From Candidatus Magasanikbacteria bacterium RIFCSPLOWO2_02_FULL_44_11 (GTDB lineage Bacteria > Patescibacteriota > Patescibacteriia > Magasanikbacterales > GWA2-37-8): a DNA stretch of 13,514 bases. Shown piece by piece: positions 1 to 7,670 of the stretch (its first letter is position 1; each line of letters starts with the position of its first letter). Below the pieces are notes generated by a model. The model did not search any database and had not been told where the DNA came from. It saw nothing but the letters and a program-made list of their open reading frames with translations. The stretch lies in assembly GCA_001783035.1 (NCBI GenBank), contig MFQK01000039.1:41568-55081 (forward strand). The letters run 5' to 3'. The translations under genes were made by a program, and so were the position numbers.

Positions 1-838
1 CGCCACCAGCCAGTGCGCCATTATTCCAGGGCAAAATATTTTCGCCAAAAAAAAAGCTATAAATATGAAATAGAATACCTACCAATATATGGGAACTGGA
101 ATTGCCTAGTAAATTGGACATCCCCCACCCATTATCTCCCTGGTAAACGATCCTGTGGTAGATGAGCCAAACTAAGGGCAGAGCAGTAAGCGCGACCACC
201 ATTTGCGCCGCAAACCATTTTTTTATAGGAAAAACAGTCTTTCTCCGAAGTCGGTAATAGAAGAAAGTGGCATTAGTCAGGGTGATAGAGTAAAAAAAAT
301 GAGGGTAATCTGTCCACGCTACTAAGGCATAAAGCACTATAAAAAGACGGTAATATCTTCTGTCGTACCCTGTGGTTACGAGCTGATGGGTTAAATAAAA
401 AACTACAAACGTAAGTAGAGCAGCAAGACTGTGATATCGTGCCGTCTGTGAAATGAGTACGAAATATGATGATAGTGCAGTAAAAAAAGCGGCATTATAG
501 GCGTAGGTCTTCCCAAGGAGATGCTTGGTATATATAAAGACAAATGTAACAATACCAAGGCCGGCTAAAACTGATACCAATCTTACCGCAAACTCACTCC
601 AGGGCAGGATATGGAGCGTTATAACTACCAGCAAATAATAAAGTGGCGGGTGGTTGTCAGGAAATTTAAAATACTCAATAATGAAATGAACCGGGCTTGC
701 ATGGAGATAAAGTAAGACCGCGGTTTCATCCATCCATAATGTCCTATAGCCTATCCTGAATAGTAGCAGGCAACTGGCCAAAGCCAGGATTGACAAAAAA
801 ACTCGGTCGTATTCTTTAATTTTTTTTAGGTTAATCAT
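1..838 (-). CDS. GT39/PMT-like membrane glycosyltransferase, C-terminus cut by left edge
   Basis: I translated the minus strand from an ATG at 838 and found no stop in 279 codons down to the left edge. The frame starts 4 nt after the stop of the upstream glycosyltransferase gene. The N-terminus has a short basic tail and a membrane segment (about residues 13-30). An acidic Asp37-Glu38 pair follows in the first outer loop, then His63-Pro-Pro before the next helix, and Arg134-Tyr135 after a later helix. This layout of a DE loop followed by HPPLYY is typical of the ArnT/PMT_2 (GT39) group of GT-C glycosyltransferases. These use polyprenyl-phosphate sugars and work on the periplasmic or outer face. 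Family members are usually around 450-600 residues, so roughly half is present. By inference it adds a sugar to the exported glycan or its lipid carrier. Donor and acceptor are unknown. An O-antigen-polymerase-like role is a less likely alternative. Confidence 0.8.
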   Translation of the reverse strand, partial: MINLKKIKEYDRVFLSILALASCLLLFRIGYRTLWMDETAVLLYLHASPVHFIIEYFKFPDNHPPLYYLLVVITLHILPWSEFAVRLVSVLAGLGIVTFVFIYTKHLLGKTYAYNAAFFTALSSYFVLISQTARYHSLAALLTFVVFYLTHQLVTTGYDRRYYRLFIVLYALVAWTDYPHFFYSITLTNATFFYYRLRRKTVFPIKKWFAAQMVVALTALPLVWLIYHRIVYQGDNGWGMSNLLGNSSSHILVGILFHIYSFFFGENILPWNNGALAGG

Positions 839-842
839 GATG

Positions 843-1667
843 TTAAACTTTATTTTTAATTGACCGAGTCATTCTCCACACCCCATAATAAAGCGTGAGA
901 TAGTAGACATATTGCTGCAAGGCCACACTCCAACCCCAAATGCTCGTATATAGGCCGTTTTTAATCTGACCCAGTGACATTTTAAGTGGCATCCAAAGAA
1001 AATATAAAAAGGGGTGACGGCGGACCTTTGCGCTAAAATCCAGCCAGCTATCAATACTCGTATTAAAACACTCGTATGGTGCCACGAGCTCTGGAAAGAA
1101 GAACTTTACATGAATTGGCACCCATTTTTTCCTTTTCTTGGCGAAAGAATGCCATGAAATATTGTTATACAAAGGGCGATGCCGTAAAAAAATATCGGCA
1201 TCGATCAACTTTCCGTCTTTGATGGCCACGTTCCCATGAGGAATTCTCTGATAGCCGCCCTGTGATTTTCTAAACAAACAAAGCTTCTTTAGACCTTTAA
1301 AATAAATAGGCTTTTTCCCATTCCACATTTCCCATTTCAAATACATACCGCTGACATTTTGGTTATCAGTCAATTTTTTAATAGCTGGGATATCCTGTTG
1401 GTCAAAGTATTCATCAGCATCGAGCCGCAGGATCCATTCTGACTTTGCCAAGTTAAAAGAAAAAACTAAATGGCCGTCGGAAATACCCACGTGATCTCGT
1501 TCGAAAATCTGGTCGGTATATTTGCGAGCGATCTCGAGCGTCTTATCCGAACATGGTCCGTCATGCACCACAATAATTTCGTCCACTAAACCACTTATCC
1601 CTGATAGGCAGCGGTCTATAATTTTCTCCTCATTAAAAACGACAACGCAGGCTGAAATGGTGCTCAT
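843..1667 (-). CDS. Glycosyltransferase family 2 (WaaE/beta-1,4-glucosyltransferase-like)
   Basis: A 274-residue GT-A fold enzyme that would transfer a sugar from a nucleotide donor to a growing lipid-linked glycan at the cytoplasmic membrane face. The N-terminus reads as a GT2 start (VVVFNEEKII at about 8-17), followed by DEIIVVHDGPCSDKT (29-43) for the nucleotide-binding strand and LDADEY (82-87) carrying the metal-binding DxD motif. The single-copy short form resembles the LPS-core WaaE/KdtX-type subgroup. I chose ATG 1667, which follows the upstream TGA by one base (TGATATG). An in-frame ATG at 1703 would add 12 unconserved residues and overlap the upstream gene by 35 nt, so it is less likely. 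The C-terminus has hydrophobic and aromatic stretches that may touch the membrane. Sugar specificity cannot be read from sequence. Confidence 0.88.
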   Translation of the reverse strand: MSTISACVVVFNEEKIIDRCLSGISGLVDEIIVVHDGPCSDKTLEIARKYTDQIFERDHVGISDGHLVFSFNLAKSEWILRLDADEYFDQQDIPAIKKLTDNQNVSGMYLKWEMWNGKKPIYFKGLKKLCLFRKSQGGYQRIPHGNVAIKDGKLIDADIFLRHRPLYNNISWHSFAKKRKKWVPIHVKFFFPELVAPYECFNTSIDSWLDFSAKVRRHPFLYFLWMPLKMSLGQIKNGLYTSIWGWSVALQQYVYYLTLYYGVWRMTRSIKNKV

Positions 1668-1668
1668 A

Positions 1669-3015
1669 TCAATACATCTTCTTTTGTTTAAATCGGTGTT
1701 CAATAAAATCTATTACTTTACGGTACATTTTTTTTGGTTTAAATAAGGCATTGTAAACCATTTCTTTATTGGTGAGAGGCGAGAAAGTGTTGGCAATTCT
1801 TTTTTGGTAATCTTTTCGATAGGCTACCAGGTCATTTTCGGAAGGAAAATAATTTATCTTGGCGTATAAATCTATAACTGTTTGGCATACGGGAATATTT
1901 TTTTGGAGAAGTTTTTCAACAAAAACTTTTTCCAGGCAGCGGGTGGTGGCTTCAGCGTCGTACTCCTGTAGAACTTTGAAGCGAGCCGCCTCCCCCATTC
2001 TTTCCTTTTCTTTGGGGTGCGCATAAAGATACGCTACGGCTCGGGCAAACGCCTGGGGGCCGTTGGCTATAATACCTGTTTGCATATGGTTAACGACCTC
2101 CACCTGGCTATTATCCCTCTGTGGTGTCGAATTTACTACCACCGGCTTCTTAAATAGTCCGGCTTCAGCTAATGTCATACCAAACGATTCTCCAATTTTT
2201 GAGGCATGAGCGTACACATCAAGGCTGCTAAAAAACAGCGCTATATCTTTGTCTTCAGCGGAAGGTTCAACAAATATAAAATTGTCCCGGTACCTGCCGG
2301 TCAAAACCTGTCGCTTTCTTGATTCGGGAGCAGATTGAATCAGATACTTAATTCGAGGAATTAACTTTACTAAATAAGGGACCGTTTCAATAAGCAAATC
2401 GGACCACTTGGCTATATCCGGGCGCCCTAAACGGCCAATAACAAAATCAGCGGGCTGAATATTATTTTTTTTCTTATAGGCGGTAATTTCTTCCTGGGTT
2501 GGAATATTCTTTGCAAAGGAAGCAGCGTCAACAGGGAAATACAACGTCCTCATTCTATTGAAATCAAATACGCCAGCTTGCTTCACAAAAACCTCATTCA
2601 AATTCATTTTACTAATGACTAGGCTGCAATCGATAAGTGAAGCACTGCGGGCATCGTATTTCCCAAAAATGTTTGTTTCAACAATGACTAACAGAGGATT
2701 TTGGCTTTTTAATTTTTGAAGAACTAGGTGCTCGAAAGGGACATAGTGGCCGGAACGATGAAAGTGAACAATCTGGATATTTTTTTGGGCGACATACTTG
2801 AGCAGTGAAGCAATATCATTTTTGAAAATAACGCACTCGATACCTAGGTCATGAATTTCTTTTTCCCTTGGCCCCCCCTCGATGTATGTCGCTACATGCA
2901 TTTTAAAAAAATGCCGATCGCTATAACGACAAAAATTAACGAGCGCACGCTGGCTCCCCGCATAATTTAGGGAACTAATGAGCTCAAGGACGTTTATAGC
3001 TGCACATTTGTCCAT
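1669..3015 (-). CDS. Glycosyltransferase family 4 (GT-B fold)
   Basis: A 448-residue GT4 (group 1) retaining glycosyltransferase. The N-terminal Rossmann domain begins INVLELISSLNYAGSQRALV (7-26) with the usual Gly-rich acceptor-side loop. The C-terminal donor domain has IGRLGRPDIAKWSDLLIE (193-210). Its E-x7-E signature is GESFGMTLAEAG (275-286, Glu276 and Glu284), followed by a typical VVVNSTPQRDNSQVEVV loop. It probably extends the glycan on the cytoplasmic face. About 70 residues after the GT4 core (from roughly residue 375) form a Lys-rich tail that I do not recognise. Start choice: ATG 3015 leaves 34 nt after the upstream stop. An in-frame TTG at 3066 would add 17 basic residues and overlap the upstream methyltransferase by 17 nt, and is less plausible. 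The gene ends TGA, one base before the next start. Confidence 0.88.
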   Translation of the reverse strand: MDKCAAINVLELISSLNYAGSQRALVNFCRYSDRHFFKMHVATYIEGGPREKEIHDLGIECVIFKNDIASLLKYVAQKNIQIVHFHRSGHYVPFEHLVLQKLKSQNPLLVIVETNIFGKYDARSASLIDCSLVISKMNLNEVFVKQAGVFDFNRMRTLYFPVDAASFAKNIPTQEEITAYKKKNNIQPADFVIGRLGRPDIAKWSDLLIETVPYLVKLIPRIKYLIQSAPESRKRQVLTGRYRDNFIFVEPSAEDKDIALFFSSLDVYAHASKIGESFGMTLAEAGLFKKPVVVNSTPQRDNSQVEVVNHMQTGIIANGPQAFARAVAYLYAHPKEKERMGEAARFKVLQEYDAEATTRCLEKVFVEKLLQKNIPVCQTVIDLYAKINYFPSENDLVAYRKDYQKRIANTFSPLTNKEMVYNALFKPKKMYRKVIDFIEHRFKQKKMY

Positions 3016-3049
3016 AGGATACTTATTGCACTTTCTTAGCCTACTCCAT

Positions 3050-3712
3050 TTATTCGAGCGTAGCAATGATTAGAAACTGCTGAGAAAGCAATGTTGGCCA
3101 CATAAAAAGAACTTTCCGACCAATCCCGAAAAGTTTATTAATGCCAAACCGCTCCCAGGCGCCTCCCGCCGGACGGGCTTTTTTAATCTTTAATCCACTT
3201 TTTTCAACCATCTCACACATTGTTTTTAAAGTAAAAAAATGAAGATGCGTTCTATCAAGGATGCCGCCGTCCTGCATATCAAAGCGGCCTATCAACAAAT
3301 GCCATCGAATTGAATAGTGGGCAATATTGGGCAGTGAAATGACACAGCGACCCGTTGGTTTCAGAAAATTCTTCAGACCCGCCAAGACTTCATCCGGATT
3401 CTTCATATGTTCAAGTACGTCGCCCAGCAGAATAACATCAAACTTTTCATTGGCCATTTCCGGCAAAGTTAACAAATTTTCCGCCGAAATTTTGAACAAT
3501 TTTGTATAACCGTATTGTTTGGCATCATTATAAAGCTCTTCAGCCGGTTCAATTCCCCATATTTCGCAGTTCTTTTTTTCAATGAGATATTCGCCCATAT
3601 AGCCACTTGCGGTGCCGATCTCTAATACGCGGGAACCCTCCGGAATTTCTTGCAACATAAGCCAGTGTGAGTTGTACATGCCGGGGTCAAAACGGTAATT
3701 ACGCTGTACCAT
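3050..3712 (-). CDS. Class I SAM-dependent methyltransferase
   Basis: A 220-residue class I methyltransferase of the Methyltransf_11/UbiE-like type. SAM-binding motif I is VLEIGTASGYMG (29-40). The acidic end of strand 2 is at GIEPAEE (53-59). Motif II/III is FDVILLGDVLEHMKNP (91-106), followed by LKPTGRCVISLPN. The C-terminal segment with GGILDRTHLHFFT is a common ending in the sugar and glycan methyltransferases found in polysaccharide loci. By context it O-methylates a sugar, or methylates a sugar precursor or terminal residue. The substrate is unknown. I chose ATG 3712, 16 nt after the upstream stop. A TTG two codons earlier (3718) is also in frame. No strong Shine-Dalgarno is visible, so translation may be coupled to the upstream gene. 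Confidence 0.85.
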   Translation of the reverse strand: MVQRNYRFDPGMYNSHWLMLQEIPEGSRVLEIGTASGYMGEYLIEKKNCEIWGIEPAEELYNDAKQYGYTKLFKISAENLLTLPEMANEKFDVILLGDVLEHMKNPDEVLAGLKNFLKPTGRCVISLPNIAHYSIRWHLLIGRFDMQDGGILDRTHLHFFTLKTMCEMVEKSGLKIKKARPAGGAWERFGINKLFGIGRKVLFMWPTLLSQQFLIIATLE

Positions 3713-3728
3713 ATGCAATAAATAATTA

Positions 3729-4571
3729 CTAAACTTTTTTTAAAAGTATAAAGAAAAATGGACCATAGTACTTGATAAACGGAAAATTATGTTTGCCTAA
3801 AAAGGACATGGTTTCCAAGAATATCTTTTTGGCCCGACTAACGCCACCGTAAGTAAAATTACCCCAGAACGAGTTTGCTTCGACTATTTCATAGATCGGG
3901 TTTGTTTTTATGTGCTTCATGAAAAACACTAAGTTTGGCTCGATGGTAGTGTCATAGTCGATAATATGGTCCTCTTTATCCAAAATTATCGGGGTAACTT
4001 TTTCCCAGCAAAAAGATTCAGTGAAAAAAAATTTTGGCATAAATGATTTAACCAATCTTTTCAACAACAGGACGGTCTTGTTCTCTTTGTTGCACGGAGA
4101 TCTAAAAAATGGCGAACCGTAGTTAGGGCAAGCGATCAATATATATCCTCCCTGCTTGGTAACTCTCCCCATTTCAGCAAAAACCCGTTCGGGTTTGGTA
4201 AGATGCTCAAAAACAAATGTTGAAAACGCCAACTCAAATTTCCCATCTGAGAAAGGAATTGTTAGACCGTCATATAGTTCAAAAGTGGCATTGGTAACGC
4301 CTTTCTTCTTGGAGCGCTTAATACCAATTGCAGCGACATCAACGCCACTAAAATTTCTCGTTCCCGATGTTCGTTGCGCTAAATCACTTATCACGCCGCC
4401 TTCACCACAGCCAACATCTAAGATAGAGGTCGGATTGTGCTTATTGATTATGTCCGCAATGATATTGATAAAGAACTTTGATTCTTCACCTTTGCCTTGA
4501 GCGTTTTCGATGAGTTGGTAGTAGGCTTCTTTGTTCCAAAGTTTTTCGATTTTTTCCTTTTCTATATCCAT
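3729..4571 (-). CDS. Class I SAM-dependent methyltransferase (Methyltransf_11 type)
   Basis: A 280-residue methyltransferase, longer than its neighbour. Motif I is SILDVGCGEGGVI (49-61). An acidic SGVDVAAIGI (75-84) marks the ribose-binding strand. FELAFSTFVFEHLTKPE (112-128) is the post-motif loop, and GGYILIACPNYGSP follows strand 5. A long C-terminal part (from about 160) is rich in Phe, Lys and aromatic residues and may form an acceptor-binding cap. The start ATG 4571 overlaps the end of the upstream GT2 gene by 10 nt (ATGGATATAG), implying translational coupling. It ends with TAG at 3729-3731. The context suggests methylation of a glycan or a sugar in it. Two adjacent methyltransferases of different length suggest two methylation positions rather than a recent duplication. 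Substrate unknown. Confidence 0.86.
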   Translation of the reverse strand: MDIEKEKIEKLWNKEAYYQLIENAQGKGEESKFFINIIADIINKHNPTSILDVGCGEGGVISDLAQRTSGTRNFSGVDVAAIGIKRSKKKGVTNATFELYDGLTIPFSDGKFELAFSTFVFEHLTKPERVFAEMGRVTKQGGYILIACPNYGSPFFRSPCNKENKTVLLLKRLVKSFMPKFFFTESFCWEKVTPIILDKEDHIIDYDTTIEPNLVFFMKHIKTNPIYEIVEANSFWGNFTYGGVSRAKKIFLETMSFLGKHNFPFIKYYGPFFFILLKKV

Positions 4572-5365
4572 AATCTTTTTTTAAGTATCTTCAGGCCGTA
4601 TAATACGAGTAGCACGGCATTGACCAGCGATTTACCCGGTGATAATTTCAGGTTATTCGTCTCAGTAAAAACTTCTGGCACCGTATTTTTAATTTTAAAA
4701 CCTTCCCCCAACAGTTTAAGTGAGTAGGTCATAACCTGCTTATGCCTGCCCATAGAAACTTCGTGATCTTTGCTTGACCTTTCTAAGGCTGAAACATGCC
4801 AATATTTTTCGGCCATGATAACATAATTGCCCGGTCGTATCAAATCGCCTTGGTTATCCTCCACATAATCTCCTTGGCCATAGGGACCAAGGTGCCAGCG
4901 TACCCCCGGTACTCTTCTGAAAAACCGCGGCAGAGCGTGAATTGTAACTGTTCCATAGTGATATTTTCCGCGTATAGAGTGATGGAAAATGTCGCCGACG
5001 CACAAATAATACGGCGCAATGACACAATTAACTTTTTCGTTTTCTGTTATGAGATCTTTAACTTCTTGCATTCCTCGTTTTGTCCAGATCTCATCGCCGT
5101 CTAAGATCATAAACCAATCGGACGCGGTGCGGTCAAGCATTTCTTGTCGGAATTTTGTATGTTCTACCTTGCTGCACGGTCCCTTTTCTTCAAAAATGAT
5201 CTTGTCCGGATAGCGCGCGGCCAACTTTTGAATTCTTTCTATCGTTCGGTCGGTTGAACCCGTATCAAAAATAATAATCCGATCAACATACTCTATCACG
5301 GAAGCGATGGTATAATGGACAAAGTTTTCCTCGTTTTTTACGATGCAGTGGGCGGTAATCGGCAT
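4562..5365 (-). CDS. Glycosyltransferase family 2
   Basis: A 267-residue GT2 enzyme. The start is canonical: ITAHCIVKNEENFVHYTI (3-20), then VDRIIIFDTGSTDRT (27-41), the nucleotide-binding Asp strand with the GSTD turn. MILDGDEIW (86-94) carries the DxD metal site (Asp89, Asp91). Later His and Arg residues around RRVPGVRWHLGPYG may line the acceptor pocket. The C-terminus ends with a short hydrophobic helix and basic tail (VNAVLLVLYGLKILKKRLWI) that probably binds the membrane. ATG 5365 lies 6 nt after the preceding stop, with a weak GAG upstream. It shares the CIVKNEE/VVFNEE-type start and DGDE/DADE motif with the GT2 at 843-1667, so both belong to the same broad GT2 subgroup, but linkage and donor are not predictable. 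Confidence 0.88.
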   Translation of the reverse strand: MPITAHCIVKNEENFVHYTIASVIEYVDRIIIFDTGSTDRTIERIQKLAARYPDKIIFEEKGPCSKVEHTKFRQEMLDRTASDWFMILDGDEIWTKRGMQEVKDLITENEKVNCVIAPYYLCVGDIFHHSIRGKYHYGTVTIHALPRFFRRVPGVRWHLGPYGQGDYVEDNQGDLIRPGNYVIMAEKYWHVSALERSSKDHEVSMGRHKQVMTYSLKLLGEGFKIKNTVPEVFTETNNLKLSPGKSLVNAVLLVLYGLKILKKRLWI

Positions 5366-5371
5366 AATTTC

Positions 5372-6331
5372 TCAGCTTACTTTCGTAATGTTTTGATTTG
5401 CCTTGATTTTTTTTCTTAAAGTCTTCCGGTATATTTTTTTAAGGAAACTATAAAATCCAAGGTACGATAAAGTATTCTTAAAGGCTCTAAAAAGGACGTC
5501 GTACACCAGACCTTTGAGGTGAAAAAAATTGGTTCCAAAATCATTTTTAAAACGTTTTCCAATCTCCCAGTTTTCTAATCTGGCTTTGAACCAATACTTG
5601 AAGGAAATGCCTATGGTGTCTATTCTTGCCACGATGACATCGACTCGTTGGAATATAGCCCCGTCAAGGTTACATTTCATAACAAAATCAAAATCTGAAG
5701 AAATTTTGTATTTTGTATCAAACGGAAATTTTTTAATTAAATATAATTTGGTAAACATAGCCTGATGACAAAAGGCCATACCCTGCCATAATTCTTTGGT
5801 ATCAAGTTTGCTGGTATACAAAGCTAGTTCGACTTTTTCATTAACCGGACCAATAAAGTTGCCGTAGACAACATCTCCGTAAATTTTTTGCTTAAGAAAT
5901 ATATCTTCTAAAACTGTTGTATTGTTGAAGCAGTCACCAGAATGTAACATAATAACATATTCACCCGTCATAAGGCTGGCGCCTTTATTAAGAGCGTCGT
6001 GGGTACCTTTGTCGGGTTCACTGATCCAAACATCAAGATATCGTTCATATTTTTTAATGATTTCAACGGTCCCATCGATGGAGCCGCCGTCAACCAGTAT
6101 ATATTCTACATGGCGGTACGTTTGATTGAGCACGCTAAGTATGGTGCGCTCCACGTATTTGGCATTGTTCATGACGATTGTAATTACGGTAATAAGAGGT
6201 AAGCCCTGAGTTGCCACCTTTCTCAGGCCTTGCAGTCGAAGACCACCCCAGCTTTGGTACGTATAGTGTGGCACCACTCCTGGTTGGAGTGATTGGATTG
6301 TGCTGAATAGTAATCCGGCGGCTTGCTCCAT
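5372..6331 (-). CDS. Glycosyltransferase family 2 (WcaE/WfgS-like) with N-terminal extension
   Basis: A 319-residue GT2. After about 45 N-terminal residues that include SWGGLRLQGLRK (28-39), the catalytic domain begins LITVITIVMNNAKYVERTI (46-64) and continues EYILVDGGSIDGTVEII (76-92). SEPDKGTHDALNKG (104-117) follows, then VIMLHSGDCF (126-135), which occupies the DxD position as SGD. The VDGGSxDGT plus EPDKGxxDALNKG combination is typical of colanic-acid/O-antigen GT2 enzymes such as WcaE and WfgS. An SGD in place of a strict DxD is also seen in that group. The C-terminus is Lys-rich (KKIYRKTLRKKIKAN), suggesting membrane attachment. ATG 6331 is 3 nt after the flippase stop. A pre-core N-terminal piece with a GGLRxxG pattern is found in relatives, so I kept the first ATG. 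Substrate unknown. Confidence 0.87.
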   Translation of the reverse strand: MEQAAGLLFSTIQSLQPGVVPHYTYQSWGGLRLQGLRKVATQGLPLITVITIVMNNAKYVERTILSVLNQTYRHVEYILVDGGSIDGTVEIIKKYERYLDVWISEPDKGTHDALNKGASLMTGEYVIMLHSGDCFNNTTVLEDIFLKQKIYGDVVYGNFIGPVNEKVELALYTSKLDTKELWQGMAFCHQAMFTKLYLIKKFPFDTKYKISSDFDFVMKCNLDGAIFQRVDVIVARIDTIGISFKYWFKARLENWEIGKRFKNDFGTNFFHLKGLVYDVLFRAFKNTLSYLGFYSFLKKIYRKTLRKKIKANQNITKVS

Positions 6332-6334
6332 ATC

Positions 6335-7636
6335 CTAATGAATAATAAAATCTTTATTCTTAACCAGGTATGTTGCCCAGCCAACATTCCAAAAAAATTG
6401 TGTGCAATTACTGATGGCAAACGCGATCGCGGCTCCTTGAATACCAAATCTTGGTATTAATAAATAATTGCTGCCGGTAAAAAGTATTAATTGAAAAATT
6501 CCCGCCAAAGCCATTATGTGCGTTCTGTTAAAGGCGGTGATCGCTAAAGAAAAAGGAATTGAGATCACATTGAATAAAAGGCTGTATGCCAGCACCAGAT
6601 AGACGGGTATGGCGGGACTATATTTTTGGCCGAAAAGCAAAGTGATAAGATATTGTGAAGGGAAAATTAGGACAGCGATACCAATGGTCCCGAAAAGAAT
6701 CCACTTGCTGATCCGTCTTACAAAAGCAACTAACTCTGTTTTACTAGCCAGTCCGCTGACCTTTGGCATGAGCACGGAATTTATTGACCCATAAACAACA
6801 GGCATTGCTTGAACAAGCTGCCACGCGACTGTATATGTTGCCACTTCAGCTAAACCGAGATAGTGGCTGATCATTACTTGCTCTAATTTTCCTACGCCAA
6901 TGGTTAAAAGCGACGAAACTGTCAACCATAAACTAAACCTGGCCAATTGAGCGTGAAGTTTGTCTTTAATCTCTTTATCAATAGTAACCTGCCTAAACCT
7001 TTCCGGTAACACCCCATAATTTACTGCAAATAGTAACCACGGTACAAAAATATAGGCTGATAGGTACGCGTAAAGGTTTTTAACACTGAAAAAAGCCAAA
7101 ACAACTACGGTAAGTAGCCGCAAAATGCCCTTGAGTGCCTGCACTGAAGCTTGGCGAAAAAATTGCTGGCTTGATTGCAAATAGGTTGCCACAAAGCCAA
7201 TTAAAATAACACCTCCGATACCCAAAAAAGAATAGGCTATGTATGGTGTCACTTCGGTTTGCCCGAATATGTACTTAGCGACAGGATATGCCAAGGTAAT
7301 ACCCAAGATCGTCAATATCCCAGCAAGATTAACCCGCCAATTCCAAATTGTTTTAATGAGTTGTTTAAGTTTATCGGTTTGCTGAGTGGCGATATAATAA
7401 GGAGCAAATCGTAACAATCCTAAATTAAGCCCAAAATCGGACATCTCAGCTACAGTGCTTAGAGCTATGACCGAGAGTGAAAATATCCCGAACAAATCCT
7501 GGCTAAGCGATCTTGTCAAAACGACGTTCAAAGCAAACAAAGAGGCGCCATTTATCAACGACCCAGCAGCAACAATAGATGTGTGATGCAAAGCTTTCTT
7601 CTTTAGAATGGTTTGTACCCGACCTACAAGGGGCAT
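6335..7636 (-). CDS. Wzx-type polysaccharide flippase (MOP superfamily)
   Basis: A 433-residue, strongly hydrophobic protein with about 12 predicted membrane helices. Its start, LHHTSIVAAGSLINGASLFALNVVLTRSLSQDLFGIFSLS with interruptions, matches the usual Wzx/RfbX opening: a basic tail, a first helix with a Gly/Asn kink, and a loop ending in L-S-x-x-x-F-G. The second half repeats the six-helix pattern, including a FLFGQKYSPAIPV-type loop and a helix near FGIQGAAIAFAISN, typical of the polysaccharide-synthesis (PST/MATE-like) group. It would flip the undecaprenyl-linked repeat unit from the cytoplasmic to the outer membrane face. ATG 7636 follows a 34-nt gap, with GAAAGA upstream as a modest ribosome site. 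It is the only transporter in the window, which argues for Wzx/Wzy-style export rather than an ABC exporter. No Wzy is visible, so the polymerase may lie outside the window. Confidence 0.9.
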   Translation of the reverse strand: MPLVGRVQTILKKKALHHTSIVAAGSLINGASLFALNVVLTRSLSQDLFGIFSLSVIALSTVAEMSDFGLNLGLLRFAPYYIATQQTDKLKQLIKTIWNWRVNLAGILTILGITLAYPVAKYIFGQTEVTPYIAYSFLGIGGVILIGFVATYLQSSQQFFRQASVQALKGILRLLTVVVLAFFSVKNLYAYLSAYIFVPWLLFAVNYGVLPERFRQVTIDKEIKDKLHAQLARFSLWLTVSSLLTIGVGKLEQVMISHYLGLAEVATYTVAWQLVQAMPVVYGSINSVLMPKVSGLASKTELVAFVRRISKWILFGTIGIAVLIFPSQYLITLLFGQKYSPAIPVYLVLAYSLLFNVISIPFSLAITAFNRTHIMALAGIFQLILFTGSNYLLIPRFGIQGAAIAFAISNCTQFFWNVGWATYLVKNKDFIIH

Positions 7637-7670
7637 AGTTTTATCTTTCGAGTTTACTCTGATTTGTGGT

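Noticed and set aside
4156..4500. Plus-strand open frame of 114 codons
   Set aside because: It is antisense to a clear methyltransferase gene, has no motif or ribosome site, and no other plus-strand gene exists here.
6223..6447. Minus-strand open frame across the flippase/GT2 junction
   Set aside because: Shadow frame over two well-supported genes, with no family signature.
7637..7670. GAGT-AA-ACTC inverted repeat in the gap before the flippase, considered as a terminator or operator
   Set aside because: The stem is only 4 bp with a 2-nt loop and there is no T-run after it.
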